The position numbers and the translations under genes were made by a program. The notes below the pieces were generated by a model, which saw nothing but the letters and a program-made list of their open reading frames with translations, ran no database searches and had not been told where the DNA came from. Shown in pieces: positions 1-10,500 of a DNA stretch of 64,000 nucleotides. The DNA comes from Asterias rubens. Taxonomy: Eukaryota; Echinodermata; Asteroidea; Forcipulatida; Asteriidae. Position 1 is the first letter of the stretch; each line of letters begins with the position of its first letter. The stretch spans positions 13,276,146 to 13,340,145 of the forward strand of contig NC_047076.1 in NCBI RefSeq assembly GCF_902459465.1, in the 5' to 3' direction.

Positions 1-2641
1 TTTGTAGCCGGCCTATTTTGATCCAAGCCACTGGTACTACGCCTACGGCGTTTACTCTCCTCCACGACGCAAATGACCAGTTACCAATTCATGTAAAGTA
101 AGTGTACTAACTCAAATTAATGATCTTAATCCCTGGTGCAAATTTAACACCGTTTAAATCGTTGCGGTATCCACTGCTAAATGGGTAGGATTCGATCTGC
201 CTCTAAAACTACCGGATAATCTCGATGGTCTATAGTTGGTAAGGCCTGCTATAAATTGGCAAAGGTCGTGGGTTCGAATCCCACCGAGTAATATGCCTGT
301 GACTTTTCCACATTTACAAACATTAAGTAAGGGTTAAACCACAATCATTATTCTTTATCCCTGGTGCAATTCGAACATCAATTTTTTTTTTTTTTTTAAA
401 TCAAATAATGCTTTGACGATAATGCACTAACACATTGTTTTATTTCGAATACTAATGTGTGGGTTTATTTTCTTCAAGGGCGGTTCTTGATATGCAAATG
501 AACACAGTGACGGAGATTAACGGAGTGCCCAATGTCAAAGGAAAAGCTTGGACTGGGTACTACGCGGGCTCCAAAATGATGATACCTAATAGTAAGTTTG
601 TTTTCGTTAATTATGAGGTTTACAAAAAATCAACACATTACAGATCGAGCAACTACACTAATACACGCCCTCTCGTGTCAGCTATTTGCGGATCCAGTGA
701 ACTGCTGATCGGAACCCGAGCCTGAATATTATTATCTGGCGTCATACATAATCACCTTTGACCTCACATTACTGTACATGGCGTTCATGGTTCTGGAGAT
801 TTGCGGTTAAATCCGACGTACATGGGTATACACAGCCAAGTGTTCTTATATCCTTGTGGATATAGGGTGCGTTCGTTTAGCTTCCCTGGGTCGACCCCGA
901 TGTTGCGTAGTTTATTTTTTTCCAGGACGAACGTGGGCACACAATTACCCCACGTTCGTCCTGGAAAAGTCGCCTGTTTTGTTTTCCAGTACGAACGTGT
1001 GCAAATGTTTACCCACGCTCCACCTGGAAAAAAACAGACGCACCATCACGTGAGCCTTCTCGTCGTGACGTCAGTGCACCTCGGGTCAGCCCAAGTGACC
1101 CTATCCACAAGTGGGGCTCTTGGGGCTGGCCCGAGGTGCGCTGACGTCACCACGGGAAGGCTTACATGGTGACGTGTCTGGGTTTGTTTCCTGGTTCGAG
1201 GACGAACGTGGGGTTATTGTGTGCCCACGTTCGTCCTGGAAAAAAATAAAATACGCCACGCCACATCGGGGTCGACCCAGGGAAGCTAATCGAATGCACC
1301 CAATATAGGGCAGTGGACCAATCTACTAGACCTAAGGGGTGCATGATGGTCTAGCTAGCGATATAAAGGGCCCCATTTCATAGAGCTGCTAAGCACAAAA
1401 CATTTCTTAGCATGATAAGATAAAAAACAAAGTTACCAACCAAATTTCTACGTAATTTTCAGCAGGATAGGCAAACAAAAGCTGCATACCAGTAACAAGC
1501 AATATACAACTTGGTGGGTAATCCTGTTGTTGTCTAGGAAGAAATTTCATGCTAAGCAAATATTGGTGCTTAGCAGCTCTATGAAATTTGATTTGATATG
1601 AGGTTTGATCGCTAGCTAGATCAGCATTATTCTGGTTCCCAGATCCAAAAATCTCCGACTAGGCTCTGTCGAATTTAGGGTCCGGTATCACCCAAAATCA
1701 CGTGACCAAAAAGGAGGAATTCCTCCGCTTTCGAAGTTATCCGAAATGTTCCGAACGTGTTGTCGTTAACATTCGGACAGTATCGTTGGTGTTCGGTACG
1801 GACTCGTAATGTCAGTCCTGTCGGCCGTAGATCCAGGAGTTTTTATGCCAGTTATTTCCAATGCAGGCGTTGTGCCTAAATAAAGCGTTTGCAAAGCGAT
1901 GCGACAAGTTCAAAATATATAAACCTGGGAAATCGCTCCGGGATCTGGTAAGTTTCTGTCCTTTTTCTTCAAAAATATTTTTTCAAAGATGTTTTGACTC
2001 GAGTGTTCATTAGACATTGATTGAGGATTAAGTTTAATGATTTTTAAAAGTGGTAAAAATGGGGCAAAATCTGGTGACTAGCTGTCGAAATTATACGTGT
2101 TGAACCAGATTGTAATTAATTGACGATCAAAATAATCTCGTATCCCTCCGGCCTGGCGGCCATTGGGGGGAGGGTTACGTTATCGCAACTAGTAGTACGT
2201 GCAGACATGGTTTCCCTGGAGATGACCCCCGACCCTGACAAGTTGCGTCATGCTCTATTTTTAACCGTGGATGATACCTGACCTAAGATTTTTAACAAGA
2301 GACGTCAAGGAATATTTGGTCAGGGAACCAGACTAGATCAGCATGCACCTCATTCAATAGTGAGCGCGTGCGCAGTGGATGTTTTAATGCGAATAGGTCT
2401 TTGAAAGGCATTTTGTAAACATTGTCATAACTTGTCACATGAAATAATATACAGTTTGTTTTGTTTTTGCTTCATAGATCTTGCGATGACGAATGTCAGC
2501 AATGGGGATCATGTCGTCTTCCGTTATGAAGAAGTGGATGGTGAAAAAGATCCTGTAAATGTTGGGGCGCCCTCTGCTGGTCAACACATCATTCTGCTCT
2601 ATGCAGTGATGTTGTTGACAACGGTGATGCCTTTGATATAA
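1..2641 (+). CDS. DUF4430-like secreted protein, copy 1 (3' part: last three exons)
   Basis: Three exons are visible: 1-97 (5' end outside the window), 479-591 and 2478-2641, with the stop TAA at the end. Donors are gtaagt at 98 and 592; acceptors are at 477-478 and 2476-2477. Phases are 2 then 1, identical to copy 2. The reading frame is intact. The fragment covers the second DUF4430-like module (TAFTLLHDANDQLPIHVK, then TEINGV, then GDHVVFRYEEVDG) and ends in a hydrophobic tail (LLYAVMLLTTVMPLI) after a small-residue stretch GAPSAG, as expected for a GPI-anchor signal. It is nearly identical to the copy at 7,576-12,416, with an extra codon and several substitutions (for example IH for IY, NL for DL). 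Family knowledge: this fold forms the C-terminal beta domain of intrinsic factor and transcobalamin. The assignment is by pattern, not a search. Confidence 0.7.
140..375 (+). repeat. tRNA-derived SINE in the intron of DUF4430-like copy 1
   Basis: A tRNA-like head carries an A-box-like stretch (GGTCTATAGTTGGT near 228) and a perfect B box (GGTTCGAATCC near 271), followed by a body ending in a TTATTCTTTATCCC-like tail. The same element sits at the same intron position in copy 2 (about 11,100-11,350), so it was inserted before the duplication. Other copies are in inverted orientation at 22,590-22,850, and a tail fragment is at 25,530-25,630. Boundaries are approximate. Confidence 0.6.
838..1336. 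mobile_element. Large palindromic MITE (family E), copy 1 only
   Basis: The segment is almost entirely an inverted repeat. The termini GGGTGCGTTCGTTTAGCTTC (865) and its complement ending at 1301 flank arms of about 200 bp. The arms contain repeated CCAGGACGAACGTGG motifs and TGACGTCA-type sites. Copy 2 of the duplicated locus lacks it: sequence runs straight from CATAGCCAAG to GTGCATG near 11,820. This defines an insertion, or less likely a precise loss in copy 2. The empty-site comparison includes about 25-35 bp outside the recognisable termini. Related copies are near 5,760-5,949, 6,292-6,446 and 50,690-50,951. Confidence 0.7.
1368..1592. mobile_element. Hairpin MITE family B in an intron of DUF4430-like copy 1
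   Basis: Inverted ends GGGCCCCATTTCATAGAGCT and AGCTCTATGAAATTTG bracket arms with GCTAAGCAC, CAGGATAAGCAAAC and TACCAACCAAAT motifs. It is shared with copy 2 at 11,846-12,082, so it predates the duplication. Further members are at 9,838-10,030, 23,121-23,357, 28,703-28,917, 34,675-34,915, 38,507-38,870 (two degenerate copies) and 40,806-41,050. Confidence 0.75.
1628..2332. mobile_element. Non-autonomous DNA element (about 705 bp) with 12-bp target duplication
   Basis: The direct repeat CTAGATCAGCAT occurs at 1616-1627 and 2333-2344, while copy 2 of the locus has a single CTAGACCAGCAT near 12,110. The inserted sequence has short inverted ends (TCTGGTTCCC at 1631 and GGGAACCAGA at 2323-2332). 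No coding capacity is seen. The long target duplication would fit a Mutator-like class, but the superfamily is not established. Confidence 0.7.
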
Positions 2642-3190
2642 AAAGTAAGTCCCAGGTAGGAAGATTTGGGTATATAAAAGAAATATCTCCTTTCGAATGT
2701 TCAATTGAATGGGATTTTATTCATTGAAAAAAAGAATTGATAAAGGAATTTTATGTACACAATTTTAGTTGTTATTTCTAACATAATTGAGTTGTGGTAT
2801 TTTGAAAATTATCATCCTTTTTAAAGACATCCTCTACGAAACTGTAGACATGATCATAAATCAAGTCAATAAAGGTTATTTTTTAATCCTTAGATATTTA
2901 ATATCAAATATTTAAAAAAAATTACAATTCTTATCTTTGCATTTAGGGTTAGATTCGTCCTACAACTTCCTTTAATTTTGTGCTTTGCAAAAACCTCTTG
3001 CAAATGACGTCACAAAACTGAAACGGCACCCTCACTGAGTAGATCACTAAAGGATAGTCATTGGTTGACAGTTGTATGCAGCGCGTGCATGCGAGACGTG
3101 TTTCAACTTTGACCTCAGTGATGGCGGCAGTGCAAGGGGGTTTACATGTAAACCACTTTGATCTTCTTAATTTACTTCTACCACATGTGT

Positions 3191-4162
3191 ACCACTTCTG
3201 GACACTATTGGTCACTCTCCAAATAATATTGTTAGCATAAAAAAAATTGATACTTATATACTTGGTAACTTTTGTTTTTACTTTTTACTTATTTTCTCTT
3301 AGGCTAATTTATTCATTTATTTATTCATTTGTTTATTTATTCATTTATTTATTTGTTCATTTGTTTATTTATTCATTTATTTATTTATGAATCTATTTAT
3401 TTATTTATTTTCTATTTTTTCCCCGACATTCATTTATTTATTTTTCATTTTTTTTTTCTGTACATAACTTTTTTTTAGACTGTTAGAGGAACCGTCGTTT
3501 GAAACCTTTGTGTCTCTTGCAAATTTTGTATTCTTATGTTTCTTTATTGCTGGTTAAGTTTATTATTTGCTTGATGGGAGGTGGTGGGGCTATTTTGCAT
3601 TTGTACTTATTTTGCGTCCCTGCTTTTAACTATATTTCTGTTTTTGTCTTAATATTCTTAATGTCTTTATAGATTTATTGTAAATAATTATAGACTTTTA
3701 TGGCTAGGGATATTGGAATTGAAGGCCTTCGGGCCACAGTTTTTAGGTAAACTTTTAATTCCAAGAATATTCCCCTGGCTTTTGTTTTGTACTGTATATG
3801 TTTGTACTTTGTATGTGTTTTATGCCGAATAGATAATAATAATAATAATAATAACAAGCAAAGGAGAGCTTTTGGTAGTATAAAACATTGTGAAAAACAG
3901 CCCCCTCTGAAGTAACGTAGTGTTTGAGAAAGGAATAATTTCACACATCAAATATTTGAATTGATTTTGAGACCTCAGCTGGGGTCCCGAATTCAAGCAT
4001 CTGAAAGCACACAACTTCGTGCGACAAGCAGGGTGGTTTTCTTCCATTATTCTCTTGCAACTTCAACGACCATTGAACTAAAAATTTCACATGTTTGTTA
4101 ATAAGCATGTTTAGATTCACGACTGGTCTTTGACAATTACCAAAGGTGACCAATGCTTTAAC
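3191..4162. mobile_element. Hairpin MITE family A, split by a LINE tail
   Basis: This is the most abundant family in the window. Ends read TTAAAGGCAGTGGACACTAT and the reverse complement; the interior carries TTACTTGGTAAC, AAAACATTGTGAGAAA and the paired GAGACCTCA / TGAGGTC palindrome. The intact copy-2 counterpart is at 12,921-13,294, so this MITE predates the duplication. Here it is interrupted at 3270-3851 by a LINE 3' fragment. It lies between the DUF4430-like gene and the orphan FReD exon. Confidence 0.8.
3270..3851 (+). mobile_element. LINE 3' tail fragment ending in (TAA)n, nested in MITE A
   Basis: Sequence absent from copy 2 begins right after GGTAAC and ends in a (TAA)n run just before the MITE resumes with AAGCAA. 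A shared TAAC flanks both sides (3266-3269 and 3852-3855). It includes an (ATTT)n stretch (about 3303-3460) and a terminal ATGCCGAATAGATAATAATA, typical of 3' ends of LINEs that end in simple repeats. No reverse transcriptase sequence remains. Confidence 0.65.
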
Positions 4163-4619
4163 ACAACACACGGTGTAGGTAAACCCAAATTCTTAACATT
4201 TTCATATAAATGTTGTACTAAAAGGAAAGTGAAATCGCTAAGCTTCAAATAAGCTTTTAAAGCAAAAAATTGTTCACGGTTTTCTTTTAAGATTCCAAAG
4301 TTTAAGGTTTCAAGTTATCAAATTTTTTAAAATTGAGGTCAACATTTGTACATCAACATTTTGTTATATATGACTTACAGTTAATTAACATTTGAAAAAC
4401 ATCGTTTTGCATTGGTAATTAAGTTACCAAATAAAATACCAATACCGGTATTTAAATTCTTGTAAATATCTTAAATTAACAGTTTGTGTGGACAGAGCAG
4501 ATTAAAACACTAAGCTTGATGTGATGATCCTAAGAAATGAATACTTTTCTCTTTTCTTTTATCGGAATATTACACACTGTAACCCCTACCAGTCCCAAGT
4601 CAAAGGTCAAATAAGGTTT

Positions 4620-5045
4620 TTAGTAGCCTCTTTAAATATCCATGTGCCCCCTGGATTTTGAATGGCCTCTTTAAATATCCATGTGGCCCACTGGATTTTG
4701 AATTGCTTCTTTAAATATCCATGTGTCCCCCCTGAATGTTGAATAGCCTCTTTAGATGTTCACGTGTCCCCTGGATTTTGAATGGCCTCTTATAGTATAC
4801 ATGTGTCCCCTGGATTTTGAATAGCTTCCTTAAATATCCTTGTGCCCCCCCCCTGTATTTTGAAAAACCATGTGTCCCCCTGGATTTTGAATTGCCTCTT
4901 TGAATATCCATGTGTCCCTAGCTAGCTGGATAGCCTTCCTTATCCTTGTGCCCCATCCGGACCCTCTGTATTTTGAATGGCCTCTTTAAATATTCATATG
5001 TCCCCTGGATTTTGAATGGCTTCTTGAAGTATCCTTAAATGCGCC
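4620..5045. repeat. 39-bp minisatellite, copy 1
   Basis: About 11 imperfect units of CCTCTTTAAATATCCATGTG plus CCCCCTGGATTTTGAATGG lie just downstream (on minus) of the FReD terminal exon. The same array is in copy 2 at 13,740-14,190, so it predates the duplication. Two further degenerate units are at about 5,480-5,560. Because 39 is a multiple of 3, an open reading frame runs through it; I do not take that as a gene. Confidence 0.85.
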
Positions 5046-5079
5046 GCCAATTCACACCCGATACCCAAATCTAGGCCTA

Positions 5080-5336
5080 TCAGACTCGCGGTCTGATCAT
5101 CATCACCGATGACTTGAGTGAGTATCCATACCCATGGAACGGGAACCAGACTACTCCCTTAGCATTCTGTCCTGCCGGTACAATACCACCTAAATATTTG
5201 CCATTGAGATTGGAGTTATGACATGAGGAATACCACCAGGCTCCTGTGTACTCCTGAGCACAGTTACCGTGCCAAAGGTCATTGTCGTGGTCAAAGGTCG
5301 AGAATTGCTGGCCATTGTGGGCAGAGTGGGCGTCAC
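5080..5336 (-). pseudogene. Orphan FReD terminal exon (copy 1)
   Basis: This 257-nt exon is intact, with a TGTGTGTAG acceptor, phase-1 entry, an uninterrupted frame and a stop. It encodes the C-terminal third of a fibrinogen-related domain: GDAHSAHNGQQFSTFDHDND (calcium loop), NCAQEYTGAWWYSSC (conserved Cys pair and Trp pair), then VMMIRPRV and stop. It matches exon 4 of the gene at 17,180-14,227 at almost every residue. No upstream FReD exons lie between it and the next gene; homology stops in the intron at about 5,485. It is therefore a duplication leftover. The lack of any frame damage means it is young, or used as an alternative last exon of the downstream-lying FReD gene; neither can be decided here. 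Confidence 0.85.
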
Positions 5337-5759
5337 CTACACACAAAAAAGAAGCAAAAGTTATTACAAAACTTAGTTTTAGAATCCAAGTTGGAATTTC
5401 TTGAGTTGTCAGGGTGCGTTTTTCGGTCGTGATCAATGGGAGACTTTAGAACGGCAGGTGGCAGCAGACTAACCAGGTATCCATTTTGAATGACCTCTTT
5501 AAGAATACATGAGTTCCACTGGACCTTTAATGGCCCCTTTAACTATCCCGCTAGATCCAGTGATTCCCATTGGATATAATGCACGTGCAGTGACATGTAG
5601 AGGCCGAAATAGTCACTGCTCTCAAGTCCGCAACTAAATTTGACTGGTATCATGTGAAACGACAGAGGTCAGAGGTCAAAATACACGCCGGTTTTGCAAA
5701 TTGGCGTTATTCACGAGTCTCGACTCGAAGAATGACGTCAGACGTTCAGGCCACCCTGA

Positions 5760-5949
5760 CCCAAGAGCTCACTCTCTCCCTAGCCCTCTCGTAGTAACGG
5801 CATGCATTTTGGGTTACCCCCAAGTGACCCACTCCACAAGCAAGACACCGGGGGCAGACCCGGGTGAGCCCCTGGAATGACGTCAAAGCTATTCGAACGC
5901 ATGCACCAAAGGCAGACCGGGGTCGACCCAACGAAGCTAAACGAACGGA
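5760..5949. mobile_element. MITE family E copy
   Basis: One end (GGGTCGACCCAACGAAGCTAA near 5,920-5,940) and the CCACAAGCAAGACACCGGGG / CCCGGGTGAGCCCC interior match the palindromic family seen at 838-1336. The left end is degenerate. Confidence 0.5.
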
Positions 5950-5960
5950 CCGACCGACAG

Positions 5961-6255
5961 CCGATGACTTGAGTAAGTATCCATAATATGTACTTTAAAA
6001 GCCGTAACCCGCGCCATCTTGGATTGAAATTAGAAGGTCCAATGGCATGGCATCCTTGTGGAATTCAACATGATAGAGTCGTTTCAGACGTCTACAAAAA
6101 ACTGACCGTCCGAACTCCTCTTACGAGTTGTCTGATTGGATGGAGTCACGAGCTATATCTCCTTACATGTGTGGTTGTCTGGTTTTGATATGGGCCACCT
6201 GTTGGTCTAGTCCCCATTAAACGGGAACCAGACTGCTCCCTTCTGTCCTGCCGGT
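5961..6255 (-). pseudogene. Third, broken FReD terminal-exon fragment
   Basis: Two blocks match consecutive parts of the FReD last exon: 5961-5985 (CCGATGACTTGAGTAAGTAT and on) and 6218-6255 (AACGGGAACCAGACTGCTCC, then CTGTCCTGCCGGT). About 232 bp of unrelated sequence separates them, and a 6-bp gap lies in the second block. It is a decayed exon relic upstream of DUF4430-like copy 2. Confidence 0.65.
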
Positions 6256-6291
6256 GTTGCTGAGATTCGATCCCCCAAAACGGCAAGCATT

Positions 6292-6446
6292 GGGTGCTTT
6301 CGTTTAGCTTCCCTGGGTCGACTCCGGTCTGCCCCCGGTGCGCTCGAAATACGAGAGCGGTGAGTGGTCGTTCGTTTAGCCCTTGTCAGGGGCTCACCCG
6401 AGTGAGCACCGCGGGGTAGACCCAGGGAAGCTAATCAAACGCACCA
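6292..6446. mobile_element. Short MITE family E copy (about 155 bp)
   Basis: Ends GGGTGCTTTCGTTTAGCTTC and GAAGCTAATCAAACGCACC are inverted, with CTGGGTCGAC / GTAGACCCAG inside. It is a compact relative of the element at 838-1336. Confidence 0.7.
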
Positions 6447-6690
6447 TGTCTACAAACTTATTCTGACAGCGCCCTCTTTTACGTGCGCCTTGTTTAAAGG
6501 CTATATTTTGCCTAGTAGAAGTAGGTCACACTTATTGTAAACTTTCTCTTTTATTTGAAGTGACTCATAAAAATGTGTTGTAGTTGGTGCGAACATGATC
6601 CAGGCAAATCTAAACAGCAACCAGGATGCAGAAAACAATGAGGTAAATTCTAGGAAGTTTGCGACATCGTCATGGTTGCTTCAGCTTCGC

Positions 6691-6880
6691 TTAAAGACAG
6701 GGACACTATTGGTAATTGTTTAAGACCAGTCTTCTGACCAGGTTTAAGACCAGTTGGTGTATCTCAACATATGCATAAAATAACAAACCTGTGAAAATTT
6801 GAGCTCAATCGGTCGTCGAAATTGCCAGATAATAAAGGAAGAAAAACACCCTTGTCACACAGGGGGACGAAAAAAGGGAA
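6691..6880. mobile_element. Partial MITE family A
   Basis: TTAAAGACAGGGACACTATT, CTCAACATATGCATAAAATA and ACCTGTGAAAATTTGAGCTC match one arm of family A. The other arm is not recognisable; a purine-rich stretch and T-runs follow to about 6,925. Sequence between 6,925 and 7,400 holds nothing else I recognise. Confidence 0.6.
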
Positions 6881-7400
6881 GAAGGAGGGGCTTTTTTTTT
6901 TCTTTTCTTTTTTTCAAGATGGCCGCCACCTATTTTTTTCTTCTACTGTTCAAACACACAATACACAAATGAAACATGTTGGACAAGACATTAAACAAAA
7001 AGTTATTTGTTGTTTTTTAAGTGGCTGCCCGACACAGCTGTTAAGTTAAATTGCTGGGCTATTCCACAAAACTCTTTTCTTGCTGAGACCGTTTAAATAT
7101 GCAAACAATAAATCCTTTTTCCGTTTACAAAAAAACCATAAAAAATGTATATACATTTTTTTTTAAATGAGGAAAAAGTAGGCGGCCTCTTTAAAGGAAG
7201 TGGGCAAGGACGCTTTGTCTACTTGTCCTTAATATCGCAATTTTGTTCTGTTGAGAAGTTTTGAAAGGCATTCAAAGCCGAGAGAAAAGTTATTGATATA
7301 GAATTTGACCTTCGTGTGTGCAGTGCATTCCAAATGAAAACAGTTGTTGTATATTACAATGATGTGGGATTTTCCCCTTGAAGCACCTTTACAGCAGGCT

Positions 7401-7407
7401 TATAAAA
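7401..7407 (+). promoter_or_regulatory. Candidate TATA box of DUF4430-like copy 2
   Basis: TATAAAA lies 169 bp upstream of the start codon at 7,576, with ordinary sequence between and no upstream in-frame exon needed. Position would give a short 5' UTR of about 140 bp. Inference from sequence only. Confidence 0.45.
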
Positions 7408-7575
7408 ACGCCCTACAAAACTATCCCACGTTCATTTCCCTCCCGGACGTGCATTGTGAGCGGTTGTATAGTTAACTTTACTTCTAAGAATATAACTACC
7501 ACTTGATCACTGATCAATTTAATCAGTTTATTCTGTCAAGTCATCATCAATCTTCCTAAAGCTACGACTCAATTG

Positions 7576-10500
7576 ATGATGGGGCTTCTTCAGACTTCTT
7601 CCAAGATGGTTGTGATGATATTTGCTCTTCTTGTTGCAGCTACATTAGGTAAGTGTGGGGCACCATGGCTAGATGTTAAAATTATCTTTCGTCAGAAAAC
7701 ATTAAACCACTATACTTATCCACCACCACTTCTCTGTTTAAATACACACTGGGCACTATTGGTAATTGTCAAAACCACACTTCTCACTTTGTGTATCTCA
7801 ACACATGCATAAAATGTCAAACCAGTGAAAATTTGAGCTCAATTGGTCGTCGAAGTTGTGTGCTTTTAGATGTTTGGTTTCGGGACTCAAACAGAGGTCT
7901 CGAAATCAAATTAATTTTTGTTTAGTAATAAATAACTTCTTCAACTATATACACGTCACTTCAGAGGGAACCGTTTCTCATAATGTTTGATACTCTCAAC
8001 ATCTCTCAATTGCTTTTTATCAAGTAAGTTTTTTATGCTAACAACTATTTTGAGTAATAGTGTCCAGGGCCTTTAAAGTTAAAAAAATATACTGAAATGA
8101 TACTTGAGTATATAAAATGTGTTTTTGATCTGTGAGCTTTCGACTGATATGTGTGTGCCTACATGAGAAAACGAAACGCTTTCTTTCGGGTAATGAAAAA
8201 GAAACGAAAATGTAACCAGTATACAATTGTTTCTTGTTGTAGCCGACAACGTTGATGACCTTTGCCCCTCGGCGGATATGACGTCAGGAACGGGGGACGT
8301 TCAGCTGGTAAACTCTTACCTATCCGTTGATGGTGTCGAAAACGCGCTTCCGCTGTGTGGCATGCAGTACATGGTACCAGTTAAGGCAACTTTGTATCAA
8401 GGAATGCTTGCTGCTAGTCAACAACAAGGAAGCAATTTCATGTAAGAAAACAAACATCAAAAATAAAATTAAGAACGGAATGAAAGAGAAATAACAAAGA
8501 ATGAAACACCCATTCTCTGTAGACAAACAGACGCACACACGCACTCAAGCTTGTTTACACCTGGCAACCGTGGACCTCCTATAATTGTCTTTTGTACACG
8601 TTTGCAACCTAACCGTGAACCTTTGCCGAACGTGGAGTTATTTTCCCCCTTTGTTATAGGTGACTGGTTTGAATGTGTATCCTCAAATTTTTCAGCAACC
8701 ATCTTAAGTGTTATATATTATTCTACATCACCTTATTTACGTAAACGGTGAGCAGGTGTGTACCCCTAACATGCGGACATACATTTCTTTTTACCCCCTT
8801 TGAATTTCTGTTTTTTTAGACGCAATTTTCCCGGCTGGTATTAATTATACATTATATATTTTATTTTTTATCGCAATCGATGTCCTTTCAGGTTTACAAT
8901 CGGTCCAGTGCATCCAACTTACGGACACTTTATTGAATCAATCAATAGTGTTTCTTCAAACGATCCGTTTTACTGGATTCTGTTTGAAAACGCAACCAAG
9001 ATGTCTTCGCAAGTGGGTAAGTTGGACTTATCTTTATACATAGCGATTGGTTCACATAGTATTGATACTCGTTGTCCATTGGTTGACTATGTCACCTGAT
9101 ATTAATACGCTTTCTCCATTGGTTGATCGAATGTCACGCGGTATTGATACTCTTTGTCCATTGGTTGATCTAATGTCACATGTTCTTTGTCCATTGGTTG
9201 ACCTTATACCACGTGATATTAATGCTCTTGGTCCATTGTTTGATATAATGTCACGTGGTATTAATACTCTTTCTCCATTGGTTGATGTAATGTCACACGG
9301 CATTGATACTCTTCGTCCATTGTACTCTAATGTCACATGATATTGATAGTCTTTGTCCATTGGTTGATCTTCTATCAATAGTGTTAATACTTTTCGTCCA
9401 TTGGTTGATTTAATGTCACACGGTACTCATACTCTTTGTCCATTGGTTGATCGAATATCACATGGTATTGGTACTCTTTGTCAATTGGTTTATCTAATGT
9501 CACATGATACGAATCCGATTCTGTTTTTTTTCTTTTCTCTCAGGTGTTGACTTTATTGACATCACTAGCGAAAGCGCTTACCTCTGGCAGTACGTAAATA
9601 CATCTGCTGGCCATGATTCAAACTACACTGGTAAGGACTATGTCAAGTTTAATTTTGTAGGCACAACACCGCACCTATCGAACTAGTTGTTGCAACGAAA
9701 GCCATGCATGTTTAAATGTATTAGTTAGTCTTAAAGTGCCACCACTACCCTTTTTAAGTTTGGACATTGTATAAACGTAGCGCTGTGACGTCTTCTTGAT
9801 TGATCTATTGTTCCTCATTGATGTACACTTCCAACTCTGCCTAATATGCTCAGCATGAAATATCTTCCTTGTTCAAAACAGGCTTACAAACCAAATTTCC
9901 AGTTGGTGCATATTGCTTGTCACTGGTATTCAGCTGTTGTTTGCTTATCCTAAAAACGTGGAAATTTGGTTGGTAATCCTGTTTTTATCAAAGGGAGAAA
10001 CTTCATGCTTACAGGTTATGAAATTGGGCCCAGGTATTAAAGTCACCTGGAAGTGGTATTTTTCAAAATAAAGCTTTTGTCACTAATATATGAGTTTTGA
10101 TGAGTGGAATGTGAATAAACAGTTAACTAAGGTTTTAAACAATCAGTTCTTATGTTATTTACAAATTTAAGAGTAGACCCCGACCCGAGAGGGCGCTGTT
10201 CGTGACGTAAATCAAGGCAGACTTTGCCTGTAATGCGTAGAGTGAACACAGTTGCAAAGTTCATGTACGGACCAAGTCGTGAGTTTGTACGTTTAAAAAA
10301 AAATAAAAAATGTTTTTTGAAATGTACCAATTCACGACTTGGACGTACATGTACTTTGCACGTGTGTTTACTATACGCATTGCAGGCAAAGTCTGCCTCG
10401 ATTGACGTCACAAAAGGGGTAGGCGGAGTCAGCCCCCCAAACAACTTTATATATTTTTTAAACATATAAATCGTGACAAACAATTACTAAACAAATTGTT

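Noticed and set aside
801-1344. Several overlapping ORFs on both strands
   Set aside because: They lie in the palindromic MITE E; mirrored frames follow from the inverted repeat.
4711-4911. ORF with MDIQRGNSKSRGTHGF-like repeats (also at 13,730-14,008)
   Set aside because: Read-through of the 39-bp minisatellite; present in both duplicates only because the array is.
9047-9378. Open frames on both strands with 14-residue repeats
   Set aside because: Product of the 42-bp minisatellite, inside an intron; both strands are open, as expected for a repeat length that is a multiple of 3.
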